Below, in pieces: positions 7,589 through 14,430 of a stretch of DNA of 17,332 bases. The DNA comes from an uncultured Eubacteriales bacterium. Lineage in GTDB: Bacteria > Bacillota > Clostridia > Oscillospirales > Acutalibacteraceae. A model generated the notes under the pieces. That model was given only the letters and a program-made list of their open reading frames with translations. It had not been told where the DNA came from and did not search any database. The translations under genes and the position numbers were made by a program. Location of the stretch: assembly GCA_900321195.1 (NCBI GenBank), contig ONVG01000006.1:1-17332 (forward strand), given 5' to 3'. The stretch's first letter is position 1. Every line of letters begins with the position of its first letter.

Positions 7589-8791
7589 ATGGCAAAGGCA
7601 AAATTTGAAAGAAATAAGCCACACGTTAACATTGGTACAATCGGCCATGTTGACCACGGCAAGACAACACTTACAGCTGCTATCACAAAGGTTCTTAACC
7701 TTGAGGGTGATGCTGAATTCGTTGATTACGCTAATATCGATAAGGCTCCCGAAGAGAGAGAGCGTGGTATCACAATCAACACAGCACACGTTGAGTATGA
7801 AACAGCTAACCGTCACTATGCACACGTTGACTGCCCCGGACATGCTGACTATGTAAAGAACATGATCACCGGTGCTGCTCAGATGGACGGCGCTATCCTC
7901 GTTGTTTCAGCTGCTGACGGTCCTATGCCTCAGACAAGAGAGCACATCCTTCTTTCACGTCAGGTTGGCGTTCCTTACATCGTTGTATTCATGAACAAGA
8001 CTGACCAGGTTGACGATGAAGAACTTCTCGATCTCGTAGAGATGGAGATCCGTGAGCTTCTTAACGAGTATGAGTTCCCGGGCGATGATACACCTATCAT
8101 CCGCGGCTCTGCTTACAAGGCTCTTTCTTCAGATTCTAAAGATCCTCACGCTCCTGAGTATGAGTGCATCCACGAGCTTATGGCTGCTGTTGATGAGTAC
8201 ATTCCTACACCTGAGCGTACAACAGATCTTCCTTTCCTTATGCCTGTTGAGGACGTATTCACAATCTCAGGCCGTGGTACAGTTGCTACAGGTAGAGTTG
8301 AGAGAGGTCAGATCAAGGTTTCTGAGGAAGTTGAGATCGTTGGTCTCCAGGAAGAGAAGAGAAAGTCAGTTGTTACAGGTCTTGAGATGTTCAGAAAGAC
8401 TCTTGACTTCGCAGAGGCTGGCGACAACGTAGGCGTACTTCTCCGTGGTATCCAGAAGACAGAGATCGAGCGTGGACAGGTTATTGCAAAGCCCGGCTCA
8501 GTTCATCCTCACACAAAGTTCCAGGGTCAGGTTTACGTTCTTACTAAGGACGAGGGCGGCCGTCATACTCCTTTCTTCAACAACTATCGTCCGCAGTTCT
8601 ATTTCAGAACAACAGACGTTACAGGTGTTATCAATCTTCCCGAGGGCACAGAGATGTGCATGCCTGGCGATAACGTAAACATGGATGTTGAGCTTATCAC
8701 TCCTATCGCTATGGAAGAGGGCCTTCGTTTCGCTATCCGTGAGGGCGGCAGAACAGTAGGTTCAGGCGTTGTTTCTAAGATCTACGAGTAA
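7589..8791 (+). CDS. tuf: Elongation factor Tu
   Basis: This 400-aa GTPase delivers aminoacyl-tRNA to the ribosomal A site. G motifs: GHVDHGKT (19-26), RGITI (59-63), DCPGH (81-85, with the catalytic His), NKTD (136-139; many bacteria have NKCD), and the G5-region SAYKAL. Domains II and III are complete, with VEDVFTISGRGTVATGRVERG and the C-terminal FAIREGGRTVGSGVVSKI. A strong AGGAGGT site precedes the ATG. It lies 121 bases after fusA, has its own candidate promoter, and is followed by a strong terminator, so it is the last gene of the str cluster. No second tuf copy is in this window. Confidence 0.98.
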   Translation: MAKAKFERNKPHVNIGTIGHVDHGKTTLTAAITKVLNLEGDAEFVDYANIDKAPEERERGITINTAHVEYETANRHYAHVDCPGHADYVKNMITGAAQMDGAILVVSAADGPMPQTREHILLSRQVGVPYIVVFMNKTDQVDDEELLDLVEMEIRELLNEYEFPGDDTPIIRGSAYKALSSDSKDPHAPEYECIHELMAAVDEYIPTPERTTDLPFLMPVEDVFTISGRGTVATGRVERGQIKVSEEVEIVGLQEEKRKSVVTGLEMFRKTLDFAEAGDNVGVLLRGIQKTEIERGQVIAKPGSVHPHTKFQGQVYVLTKDEGGRHTPFFNNYRPQFYFRTTDVTGVINLPEGTEMCMPGDNVNMDVELITPIAMEEGLRFAIREGGRTVGSGVVSKIYE

Positions 8792-8830
8792 TTCTTAGTT
8801 ACTTCTTTCAATAAACTATCAAAAATCAAG

Positions 8831-8865
8831 GCTCCATGCAGGGAAACCTGTATGGAGCTTTTTTT
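8831..8865 (+). terminator. Strong intrinsic terminator of tuf
   Basis: A 12-bp stem, GCTCCATGCAGG (8831-8842) with CCTGTATGGAGC (8847-8858), one G-U pair and a GAAA tetraloop, followed directly by T7 (8859-8865). It ends the str/tuf transcript. Confidence 0.95.
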
Positions 8866-8885
8866 GCAAAAAAATTCTTGCAAAT

Positions 8886-8916
8886 TTAACATTTTTTTGT
8901 AATAATGTGTTATAAT
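8886..8916 (+). promoter_or_regulatory. Promoter of the DUF3592-like membrane protein gene
   Basis: The -10 TATAAT (8911-8916) is preceded by TGTGt (TRTGn extended -10). The best -35 is TTAACA (8886-8891) at a long 19-base spacing. It sits between the tuf terminator and the next gene; start near 8923, leader about 44 bases. Confidence 0.6.
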
Positions 8917-8966
8917 AAAAAGGCAGCATTTACATATATCAAAGCTATCCGAAGGAGATGTACACA

Positions 8967-10595
8967 ATGAGTAAATTTGATAATAATTTTGATGATGACG
9001 GCGGTTTTCTCGGAGGATTCGGATTTTCGGATACGGGAACCAATGACAGTGATGACAGCAGTAATGACGGTTCATTCGGCGGTCTGTCTTATTCAAATAC
9101 AAATAAAAATACAGATAATGCGTTTTCATTCGGAGATGATGATTTTTATGAATATGACCCGTCTGCAAATGAAAAAAGCAATAACTTCAATATTCCTTTG
9201 AATAATAATGCAAATATCAGTAACGGATTCGGAAGCATGAATAATAACGGCTTTGACGGCATGTCGGGAAATGCTGCTCAGCCGTCATTTTCGGACAGCG
9301 GATTTTCACAGGAGCACGATAATGCTTTCGGCTCGGATAACTATGTTCCTCTGAATCAAAGCGCAGGAAGCAGTACATATACAGGTATAGGCGGAGAAAT
9401 AGGCTCAGACATTCCTTCAAACAGCAGTTATACATCAAAAAAAGGGTTACCATCCAATTTTGACCATAAACTAAGCTTTATAATATATCTTATTTCCGCT
9501 ATTATGTTTATCGTGCCGCTTGCTATATTTTTTATACCTACATTGAAATACTATGTGAACAGCCCCGATGATGTGGTATATAAAAATGTTTCTGCACTTG
9601 TAACAAGCGTTGAAAAGGATATGACATCCTCCGGAATAGACAGTATATGCAGTATAAAGTATAACTACAACGGCAAGGAATATACAGATAGTACCGTTAT
9701 TGTACATGCTGATATTGAAAGAGGTCAGAATATAACTATATATGTCAATGCTGCTGACCCGTCTAAAGTTTCGCTGACTGACCTTTCAAAGAAAGCAAAT
9801 AAAGACCCGTCATTTCTGATAGTGTTTGGAGTAATTTTTGTTATAGTGGTCGCAGCTGTAGTATCGTCGTTTTTAAAAACTAAGAAGAAGATAAAATATG
9901 AACAGCAATATAGAAATAATTATACCTCGTCAGCAAGATCATCCGCTGATACGTCTGTATGGAATATGCAGTTGGGTGAAAAATCACCGTCCTATAATAA
10001 ACCGTCCTATACTTCAAATACGGGCGGAAATGTACATATAGGCAGTTCGGTAAGCCGTAACACCTATTCCTCAGCGCCTCCTCAGACTCGATATAAACCG
10101 CATAAGCAATCATATTCCGGACCGGTTCTCTTTGCAATTGTTGGTTCGATTTTTGCTATAATAGGAATTATAGGCTTTATGGTAAATGTATCCGCTCAGG
10201 TAAAACGCAATGATATAATAAAAAACGGTGTTGCTATTGAAGCAACATGTACAAAGGTGTATGCTCCGGGACAAGGCGGCAGCATCATAAAAGTCAACGG
10301 TAAAATAGTAAACTTTTATGCCGATGTTAAATATGAGTATAATGGCAGCGAATATAAATGTGCCCGTGTTGAATTCTGGTCGCAGCCGAAGTCGGGAGAA
10401 AATGTCATGGTATATATACGTGAGAATGAGCCGGGTATATGTTACTCCGGCGGAGATAATACGGCAGCATCAATGGGCACATATGTTCTGTTCGGAGTAT
10501 TTGCGGTTTTAGGCGGTATATTTGCCGCTGTCGGTATCGGTTTTATAGTCAGTACACGTAAGAACAACAGGCTTGCGGCGCAGTCGCTGGGATAA
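8967..10595 (+). CDS. Four-helix membrane protein with acidic disordered N-terminus and two DUF3592-like modules
   Basis: This 542-aa protein has no gene name that I recognise. Residues 1-165 are low complexity, rich in Asp, Asn, Ser, Gly and Phe (FGFSD, FSFGD, FSDSGFS patches), probably disordered. There are four predicted membrane helices at about 169-192, 283-302, 385-407 and 502-527. Helices 1-2 and 3-4 each enclose a small beta-type module. The modules resemble each other: KYNYNGKEY...GQNITIYVNAADPS in the first, KYEYNGSEY...GENVMVYIRENEPG in the second, the pattern of DUF3592. A Ser/Tyr/Thr-rich linker (about 310-383) joins the halves. An ATG at 8958 directly abuts the Shine-Dalgarno AAGGAG; the ATG at 8967 is spaced properly and preferred. 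It stands alone between a terminator and the rplS promoter. The function is unknown; a cell-envelope role is only an inference. Confidence 0.85.
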   Translation: MSKFDNNFDDDGGFLGGFGFSDTGTNDSDDSSNDGSFGGLSYSNTNKNTDNAFSFGDDDFYEYDPSANEKSNNFNIPLNNNANISNGFGSMNNNGFDGMSGNAAQPSFSDSGFSQEHDNAFGSDNYVPLNQSAGSSTYTGIGGEIGSDIPSNSSYTSKKGLPSNFDHKLSFIIYLISAIMFIVPLAIFFIPTLKYYVNSPDDVVYKNVSALVTSVEKDMTSSGIDSICSIKYNYNGKEYTDSTVIVHADIERGQNITIYVNAADPSKVSLTDLSKKANKDPSFLIVFGVIFVIVVAAVVSSFLKTKKKIKYEQQYRNNYTSSARSSADTSVWNMQLGEKSPSYNKPSYTSNTGGNVHIGSSVSRNTYSSAPPQTRYKPHKQSYSGPVLFAIVGSIFAIIGIIGFMVNVSAQVKRNDIIKNGVAIEATCTKVYAPGQGGSIIKVNGKIVNFYADVKYEYNGSEYKCARVEFWSQPKSGENVMVYIRENEPGICYSGGDNTAASMGTYVLFGVFAVLGGIFAAVGIGFIVSTRKNNRLAAQSLG

Positions 10596-10633
10596 ATATT
10601 GTAAAAAAATTCAGATGAAAATGAAAATAGCAC

Positions 10634-10662
10634 TTGAAAGCCGGAAAAATATGTGGTATAAT
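10634..10662 (+). promoter_or_regulatory. Promoter of rplS
   Basis: TTGAAA (10634-10639), a 17-base spacer, and TATAAT (10657-10662) preceded by TGTGg (TRTGn). Predicted start near 10669. It separates rplS from the preceding membrane-protein gene. Confidence 0.82.
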
Positions 10663-10668
10663 AATTAA

Positions 10669-10791
10669 GTCTTTGGAAACCGTCACTTGTGATGGGGTTC
10701 GGAGCATGGCGAAAGCCGTACTTTGAAACGGGCAGTCCTCTGTTCCAAAAACGGAACAAGAATGTCTGAAATAACAAGGAGGATATAAAAA
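10669..10791 (+). ncRNA. Structured rplS leader, candidate L19 autoregulatory leader
   Basis: The roughly 120-base leader can form a closing helix TTTGGAA (10672-10678) with TTCCAAA (10743-10749). Inside it are a CCGTCA/TGATGG hairpin (10680-10695) and a longer hairpin TTCGGAG...CTTTGAA (10698-10727, with G-U pairs) topped by ATGGC-GAAA-GCCGT. The 3' strand of the closing helix can instead pair downstream as TGTTCC/GGAACA (10741-10746 with 10753-10758). An L19 leader family is known upstream of rplS in Firmicutes, where free L19 is thought to repress its own gene. I have not matched this to the family model; the call rests on position and folding. Confidence 0.6.
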
Positions 10792-11142
10792 ATGGACGCA
10801 TTGAAAGCAATCGCAGCAAGCTCAATGAAGGAAGAGGATAAGCTCCCCAAGTTCGATATCGGTGACACTGTAAGAGTAAGTGTTAACATCCGTGAGGGCG
10901 ACAGAGAGAGAGTCCAGATGTTCGAGGGCACAGTAATCGCTCGCAGAGGAAGCGGTGTAGCAGAGACCTTTACCGTTCGCCGTGTATCATACGGTGTTGG
11001 CGTTGAAAGAGTTTTCCCTGTTCATTCACCTAACGTTGCCGGTGTACAGGTAATAAGAAAAGGCCGTGTACGCAGAAGCAAGCTTTATTATCTGCGCAGC
11101 AGAGTCGGAAAAGCTGCAAAGGTCAAGGAACAGATCAGATAA
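10792..11142 (+). CDS. rplS: 50S ribosomal protein L19
   Basis: This 116-aa protein, the usual L19 length, lies at the 30S-50S interface in bridges with 16S rRNA. The family features are intact: PKFDIGDTVRVSVNIREG (about 19-36), RERVQMFEGTVIARRGSG, TFTVRRVSYGVGVERVFPVHSP, and the basic C-terminal GRVRRSKLYYLRSRVGKAAK. ATG start with AAGGAGG (10776-10782) 9 bases upstream. It has its own promoter and structured leader and is followed by an intrinsic terminator, so it can be expressed alone. Ahead of it is a membrane-protein gene rather than the rpsP-rimM-trmD genes often found upstream in Firmicutes. Confidence 0.97.
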   Translation: MDALKAIAASSMKEEDKLPKFDIGDTVRVSVNIREGDRERVQMFEGTVIARRGSGVAETFTVRRVSYGVGVERVFPVHSPNVAGVQVIRKGRVRRSKLYYLRSRVGKAAKVKEQIR

Positions 11143-11152
11143 TTTCCGGATC

Positions 11153-11177
11153 AAAAGGGACTTTATGTCCCTTTTTT
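11153..11177 (+). terminator. Intrinsic terminator after rplS
   Basis: AAAAGGGAC (11153-11161), loop TTTAT, GTCCCTTTT (from 11167), merging into T6 (11172-11177). It starts 11 bases after the rplS stop. Some readthrough, or a separate weak promoter, must feed the downstream signal-peptidase genes. Confidence 0.88.
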
Positions 11178-11219
11178 GCTATCTGTCATTTCTGAAAAAT
11201 TTCGGGGAGATGAACTGTT

Positions 11220-11741
11220 ATGGCTGCGGGAAAAAGAATGCTTTACAGAAAAAATGACGTTCTTGACGTTATTGATATTACCAAAAGCGCATTCGAGGTA
11301 TTTATAGTGCTTATTATCGCCTTGTTTGCAGCTGCTGCTTCGTGTGCATTTTTTTTCAGAGTCATAACTGTTGAATTGCCTGACGGTGATGGCAGGGCAG
11401 AATACAGCTTTGTGTCTTTGAGAAATACAGGCAGCATCTCAAAGGGCGATATCGTGAGTATTGATGACGGCTCGGATGCTTCCGCAGGAGAGGTGCTTGC
11501 TTTTGAGGGCGAAGCCTTTGACAGCGGAGATGATATAATTGTCAGCAGCGAGCTTTCCGAAATGCTCGACGACGGAAAAATACCAGAGGGATATGTTCTG
11601 ATAAACAGAGATATAAAGCATTCCCGCGGCAGTATTACCGCAGAGCTGGCAAAAAAGAATAATGTGACGGGAAAGGCAGTGCTTGTCATTTATCCTTTTA
11701 AATATTTCGGACGAGAGGCTGACTATATCGTTAAAAAGTAA
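11220..11741 (+). CDS. Degenerate signal peptidase I-like membrane protein
   Basis: This 173-aa protein has one N-terminal membrane helix (about 25-47) and an exported domain. It aligns with the neighbouring lepB product: IPEGYV (121-126) against IPDGYV, and GKAVLVIYPFKYFG (151-164) against GKAFVRIYPFDSFG. The catalytic features are eroded. The box with the catalytic Lys (VKRVIATQGQKLD in LepB) reads AGEVLAFEGEAFD here, with Gly at the Lys position. The GDNREHS..DSR box is reduced to NRDIKHSRGS. Ser66 (FVSLRNT) might match the nucleophile, but the SGPSM context is lost. Signal-peptidase activity is therefore unlikely. A structural partner of LepB, or a repurposed fold, is possible. ATG start with GGGGAG 10 bases upstream; the stop is 72 bases before lepB. 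Confidence 0.82.
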   Translation: MAAGKRMLYRKNDVLDVIDITKSAFEVFIVLIIALFAAAASCAFFFRVITVELPDGDGRAEYSFVSLRNTGSISKGDIVSIDDGSDASAGEVLAFEGEAFDSGDDIIVSSELSEMLDDGKIPEGYVLINRDIKHSRGSITAELAKKNNVTGKAVLVIYPFKYFGREADYIVKK

Positions 11742-11813
11742 GCTGTCTGTGCAGGGTGTATTTTATTCCTGATACTGAAAATGAAATTATAATTACCGAG
11801 TGAGGTGTTTTTT

Positions 11814-12392
11814 GTGTCGGATACTGAAAAGAAAGAGAAGAAAGAGGAACTGAAAGAGGAGGAAAGCGTAAGCTTATCTCAGATAATATATGATATTGCA
11901 GGAGTTATTTTCCTCGCGGCTATCCTGCTCCTTATAGCAATGACGTTTTTTGCAAGACAGGTAACTGTATCGGGTCCTTCAATGGAGGAAACTCTGCATG
12001 ATAAGGACAGACTTCTTGTTTCGTGCTTTGACTATGTTCCGAAAAACGGCGATATCGTTATTGTAACTCATGGTGAAAATCTTAATGAGCCTATAGTAAA
12101 AAGAGTTATCGCTACTCAGGGACAGAAGCTTGATATCAATTATGCGACAGGCGATGTGTCTGTAGACGGAAAAGTGATCGATGAAAAGTATATCGTCGGA
12201 ACTACTATTCCGGTGCCTAATGCTACAGTAATACCCGAAGTTATACCTGACGGATATGTATTTGTAATGGGCGACAACAGAGAACATTCGCTCGACAGCC
12301 GTTCCGCAACGGTAGGACTTGTTCCTGTCGAAAATATAATCGGAAAGGCGTTTGTACGCATATATCCATTTGACAGCTTCGGATTATTATGA
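11814..12392 (+). CDS. lepB: Type I signal peptidase
   Basis: This 192-aa membrane serine protease removes signal peptides from exported proteins. A very charged cytoplasmic N-terminus (Lys/Glu, 1-17) precedes a single membrane helix (about 26-46), and the catalytic domain lies outside. The Ser/Lys dyad is visible: nucleophile S56 in SGPSMEETL and general base K96 in VKRVIATQG. The GDNREHSLDSR box (153-163) is intact, as is GKAFVRIYPF near the end. The start is GTG at 11814, spaced 6 bases from GAGGTG (11802-11807); a GTG at 11805 lies inside that Shine-Dalgarno and is rejected. It follows a degenerate paralogue and precedes rbgA, a placement common in Clostridia. A terminator follows directly. 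Confidence 0.95.
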   Translation: MSDTEKKEKKEELKEEESVSLSQIIYDIAGVIFLAAILLLIAMTFFARQVTVSGPSMEETLHDKDRLLVSCFDYVPKNGDIVIVTHGENLNEPIVKRVIATQGQKLDINYATGDVSVDGKVIDEKYIVGTTIPVPNATVIPEVIPDGYVFVMGDNREHSLDSRSATVGLVPVENIIGKAFVRIYPFDSFGLL

Positions 12393-12401
12393 TATTTCAG
12401 G

Positions 12402-12431
12402 TCGGTCAGGCATTTGTCTGACCGATTTTTT
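12402..12431 (+). terminator. Intrinsic terminator between lepB and rbgA
   Basis: TCGGTCAG (12402-12409) pairs with CTGACCGA (12418-12425) in a perfect 8-bp stem with an 8-base loop, followed by T6 (12426-12431). It lies 9 bases after the lepB stop and only 18 bases before the rbgA start, and no promoter fits between, so rbgA probably depends on readthrough. Confidence 0.85.
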
Positions 12432-12449
12432 GTAACAGGAGGTTTTTGC

Positions 12450-13337
12450 ATGGAAGAACTCAGGTCGATACAGTGGTTCCCCGGACACATGACCAAAACA
12501 AAGAGAAAAATAGAATCCCAGCTAAAGCTTATTGATGCTGTTGCGATACTGCTTGATGCGCGCATACCTTATTCAAGCTGTAATCCCGACCTAAGAAGTA
12601 TAATAAACAATAAGCCGAGATTAGTCGTATTGAATAAATGCGATATGGCTGACAGTACACAGACTAAGAAGTGGATAAAGCTTTTCAGGGAAAAGGGGAT
12701 AAGCGCAGTCGCACTTGACTGTAAGACAGGACGCGGACTGAATAATTTTATTCCGGAGGTAAAAAATGTTCTTGCCGACAGGATAAGCGCATGGGAAGCA
12801 AAGGGCATGAAGGGCAGAACTATAAAGGTCATGGTCGTAGGAATACCCAATGTCGGGAAATCATCCTTTATAAACAGGATGTCAAAGCAGAACAGGGCAA
12901 AGGTCGAGGACAGACCCGGCGTTACAAGAGGAAACCAGTGGTTCACGATAGGAAAGGGCTTTGACCTTCTTGACACTCCCGGAGTACTCTGGCCAAAATT
13001 CGATGACAAGCTTGTAGGCGAAAAGCTTGCTTATATCGGCTCCGTAAAGGATGAAATATTGGATACGGAGCATCTTGCCGGAAGACTTTTAGAATATCTG
13101 AGGGATAATTTTCCCGAATCTGTCTGTGCAAGATATAAGATAGATATGAATGAGATAGCGGATATCGAAGGATATGATATACTTGAGCTTGTCGGAAAAA
13201 AGAGAGGAATGCTTATTTCCGGCGGTGAGATAAATACGGAAAGAGCCGCTTCAACAGTGCTTGATGAATTCAGAGGCGGAGCTTTGGGAAAGATAACACT
13301 TGATAAAGCGGAGGAATGCAGTGATGTCAGAATCTAA
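12450..13337 (+). CDS. rbgA: Ribosome biogenesis GTPase RbgA (YlqF)
   Basis: This 295-aa circularly permuted GTPase is needed for a late step of 50S assembly in Firmicutes. The permuted order is plain: G4 NKCD (62-65), G5-like DCKTGRG (90-96), then G1 GIPNVGKS (131-138), G2 PGVTRG (156-161) and G3 DTPG (175-178). The N-terminal IQWFPGHMTKT carries the conserved His (H13) implicated in GTP hydrolysis. The C-terminal helical RNA-binding region is present. ATG 12450 is preceded by AGGAGG; a TTG start at 12414 would put residues in the terminator hairpin and is rejected. The 3' end overlaps rnhB by 14 bases, suggesting coupled translation. Confidence 0.95.
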   Translation: MEELRSIQWFPGHMTKTKRKIESQLKLIDAVAILLDARIPYSSCNPDLRSIINNKPRLVVLNKCDMADSTQTKKWIKLFREKGISAVALDCKTGRGLNNFIPEVKNVLADRISAWEAKGMKGRTIKVMVVGIPNVGKSSFINRMSKQNRAKVEDRPGVTRGNQWFTIGKGFDLLDTPGVLWPKFDDKLVGEKLAYIGSVKDEILDTEHLAGRLLEYLRDNFPESVCARYKIDMNEIADIEGYDILELVGKKRGMLISGGEINTERAASTVLDEFRGGALGKITLDKAEECSDVRI

Positions 13338-13944
13338 CATGCTGGAGCTTGAAGAAAAATACTACAGTCAGGGCTATAATGTGATATGCGGTATAGACGA
13401 GGTGGGCAGAGGATGCTATGCGGGACCTGTCTGTACGGCGGCAGTCATACTGCCGAGAGGACTTGTTATAGAAGGAGTAAAGGACTCAAAGAAGATAAGC
13501 GAAAAAAAGCGTGAACAGCTTTTTGACGTTATAAAGGAAAAGGTCATAGATTACAGTATCGGATGGGCAAGCGTTGAAGAGGTCGAATATCTAAATGTAC
13601 TTAAAGCAACTATGCTTGCAATGAAAAGAGCTGCCGAAGGTCTGAAGGTAAAGCCGGACTTTATAATGATAGACGGCAATAAAACGCCGGAGCTTTCTGT
13701 TCCGTGTGAAGCGATAATCGGCGGCGATGCGATATCAGAGAGCATAGCGGCGGCATCTATACTTGCTAAAGTCACCCGTGACAGACTTATGAGGGAATAT
13801 GCGCTTAAATATCCGCAGTACGAATTTGAGAAGAACAAGGGCTACGGCACACCGAAACACGGAGAGCTTGTTATCAGATACGGACCGTGTGAGCTTCACA
13901 GGATGTCGTATCTCAGAAAGCTTTTTGCAAGGCACGAGGAATGA
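13324..13944 (+). CDS. rnhB: Ribonuclease HII
   Basis: This 206-aa enzyme cuts RNA in RNA/DNA hybrids and starts removal of single ribonucleotides from DNA. The metal-binding residues are visible: D25 and E26 in GIDEVGRG, D117 in MIDGN, and D135 in GGDAISESIAAASILAKVTRD. The GYGTPKHGE motif (about 173-181) is intact. It is the short form, without the extra N-terminal domain of the B. subtilis enzyme. The ATG at 13324 lies 9 bases after GGAGG inside the rbgA end; a TTG at 13300 and a GTG at 13321 are in frame but less well placed. It overlaps yraN by 4 bases (ATGA). Confidence 0.95.
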   Translation: MSESNMLELEEKYYSQGYNVICGIDEVGRGCYAGPVCTAAVILPRGLVIEGVKDSKKISEKKREQLFDVIKEKVIDYSIGWASVEEVEYLNVLKATMLAMKRAAEGLKVKPDFIMIDGNKTPELSVPCEAIIGGDAISESIAAASILAKVTRDRLMREYALKYPQYEFEKNKGYGTPKHGELVIRYGPCELHRMSYLRKLFARHEE

Positions 13945-14339
13945 AAAAGAGCGAAAGCAGGACGCCTGCTCAGAAGAAAGGCGATATAGGAGAAGATGCT
14001 GCACTGAAAAGATATATTGAAAACGGCTATACGCTTGTTTCAAGGAATTACAGCAAAAGATGCGGCGAGATAGACCTTATCATAAAAAATGGGGAATACA
14101 TAGTTTTTTCAGAGGTCAAAACGAGGTCGGAAAGAGCGATAGAAAGACCTGTCACGGCGATCAACAGCAAAAAGGTCGGCAGCATAGTAAAGACTGCAAT
14201 GATGTTTCTTTCCGAAAATGATATACCTCTCCAACCGAGATTTGATACTGTTGAAGTTATATCCGACGGGAAGAATATCCTTATGCTTGAAATTACCGAA
14301 AATGCATTTGATGTATCGGAATTCAGCTCTGTATTCTGA
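13941..14339 (+). CDS. yraN: YraN family protein (UPF0102), endonuclease-like fold
   Basis: This 132-aa protein belongs to the UPF0102/YraN family, which has a restriction-endonuclease-like fold. The candidate metal-site residues are E18 (KKGDIGEDAA), E43 and D45 (CGEIDLI), and E58-x-K60 (SEVKTR), followed by the family RFDTVEV (100-106). The biochemical role is not settled; neighbours in many bacteria include rnhB, suggesting nucleic-acid maintenance. The ATG overlaps the rnhB stop as ATGA, so the two are translationally coupled. It is the last gene of the rbgA-rnhB-yraN block. Confidence 0.92.
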   Translation: MKKSESRTPAQKKGDIGEDAALKRYIENGYTLVSRNYSKRCGEIDLIIKNGEYIVFSEVKTRSERAIERPVTAINSKKVGSIVKTAMMFLSENDIPLQPRFDTVEVISDGKNILMLEITENAFDVSEFSSVF

Positions 14340-14372
14340 ATGATAAGAATGAAAAAATCAGAGCATTTTCCT

Positions 14373-14402
14373 TTGGCACCGACTATAATTATGAATTATA
14401 AA
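14373..14402 (+). promoter_or_regulatory. Candidate promoter of the dipeptidase-thrC unit
   Basis: TTGGCA (14373-14378), an 18-base spacer, and TATAAA (14397-14402), each 5 of 6 to consensus, in the 91-base gap after yraN. The sequence after the -35 has repeated AATTATAA-type motifs, so the exact -10 is uncertain. Start near 14409. Confidence 0.5.
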
Positions 14403-14430
14403 TTATAAATTAAAAATGTGAGGTATGCTT

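Noticed and set aside
8782..9168. Minus-strand frame across the tuf terminator and the 5' end of the membrane-protein gene
   Set aside because: It crosses a strong terminator and promoter of the opposite strand and gives a His/Tyr-rich translation with no family features.
11788..11793. TATAAT ahead of lepB as a separate promoter
   Set aside because: No recognisable -35 at 16-18 bases and no TGn. It cannot be excluded but is too weak to list.
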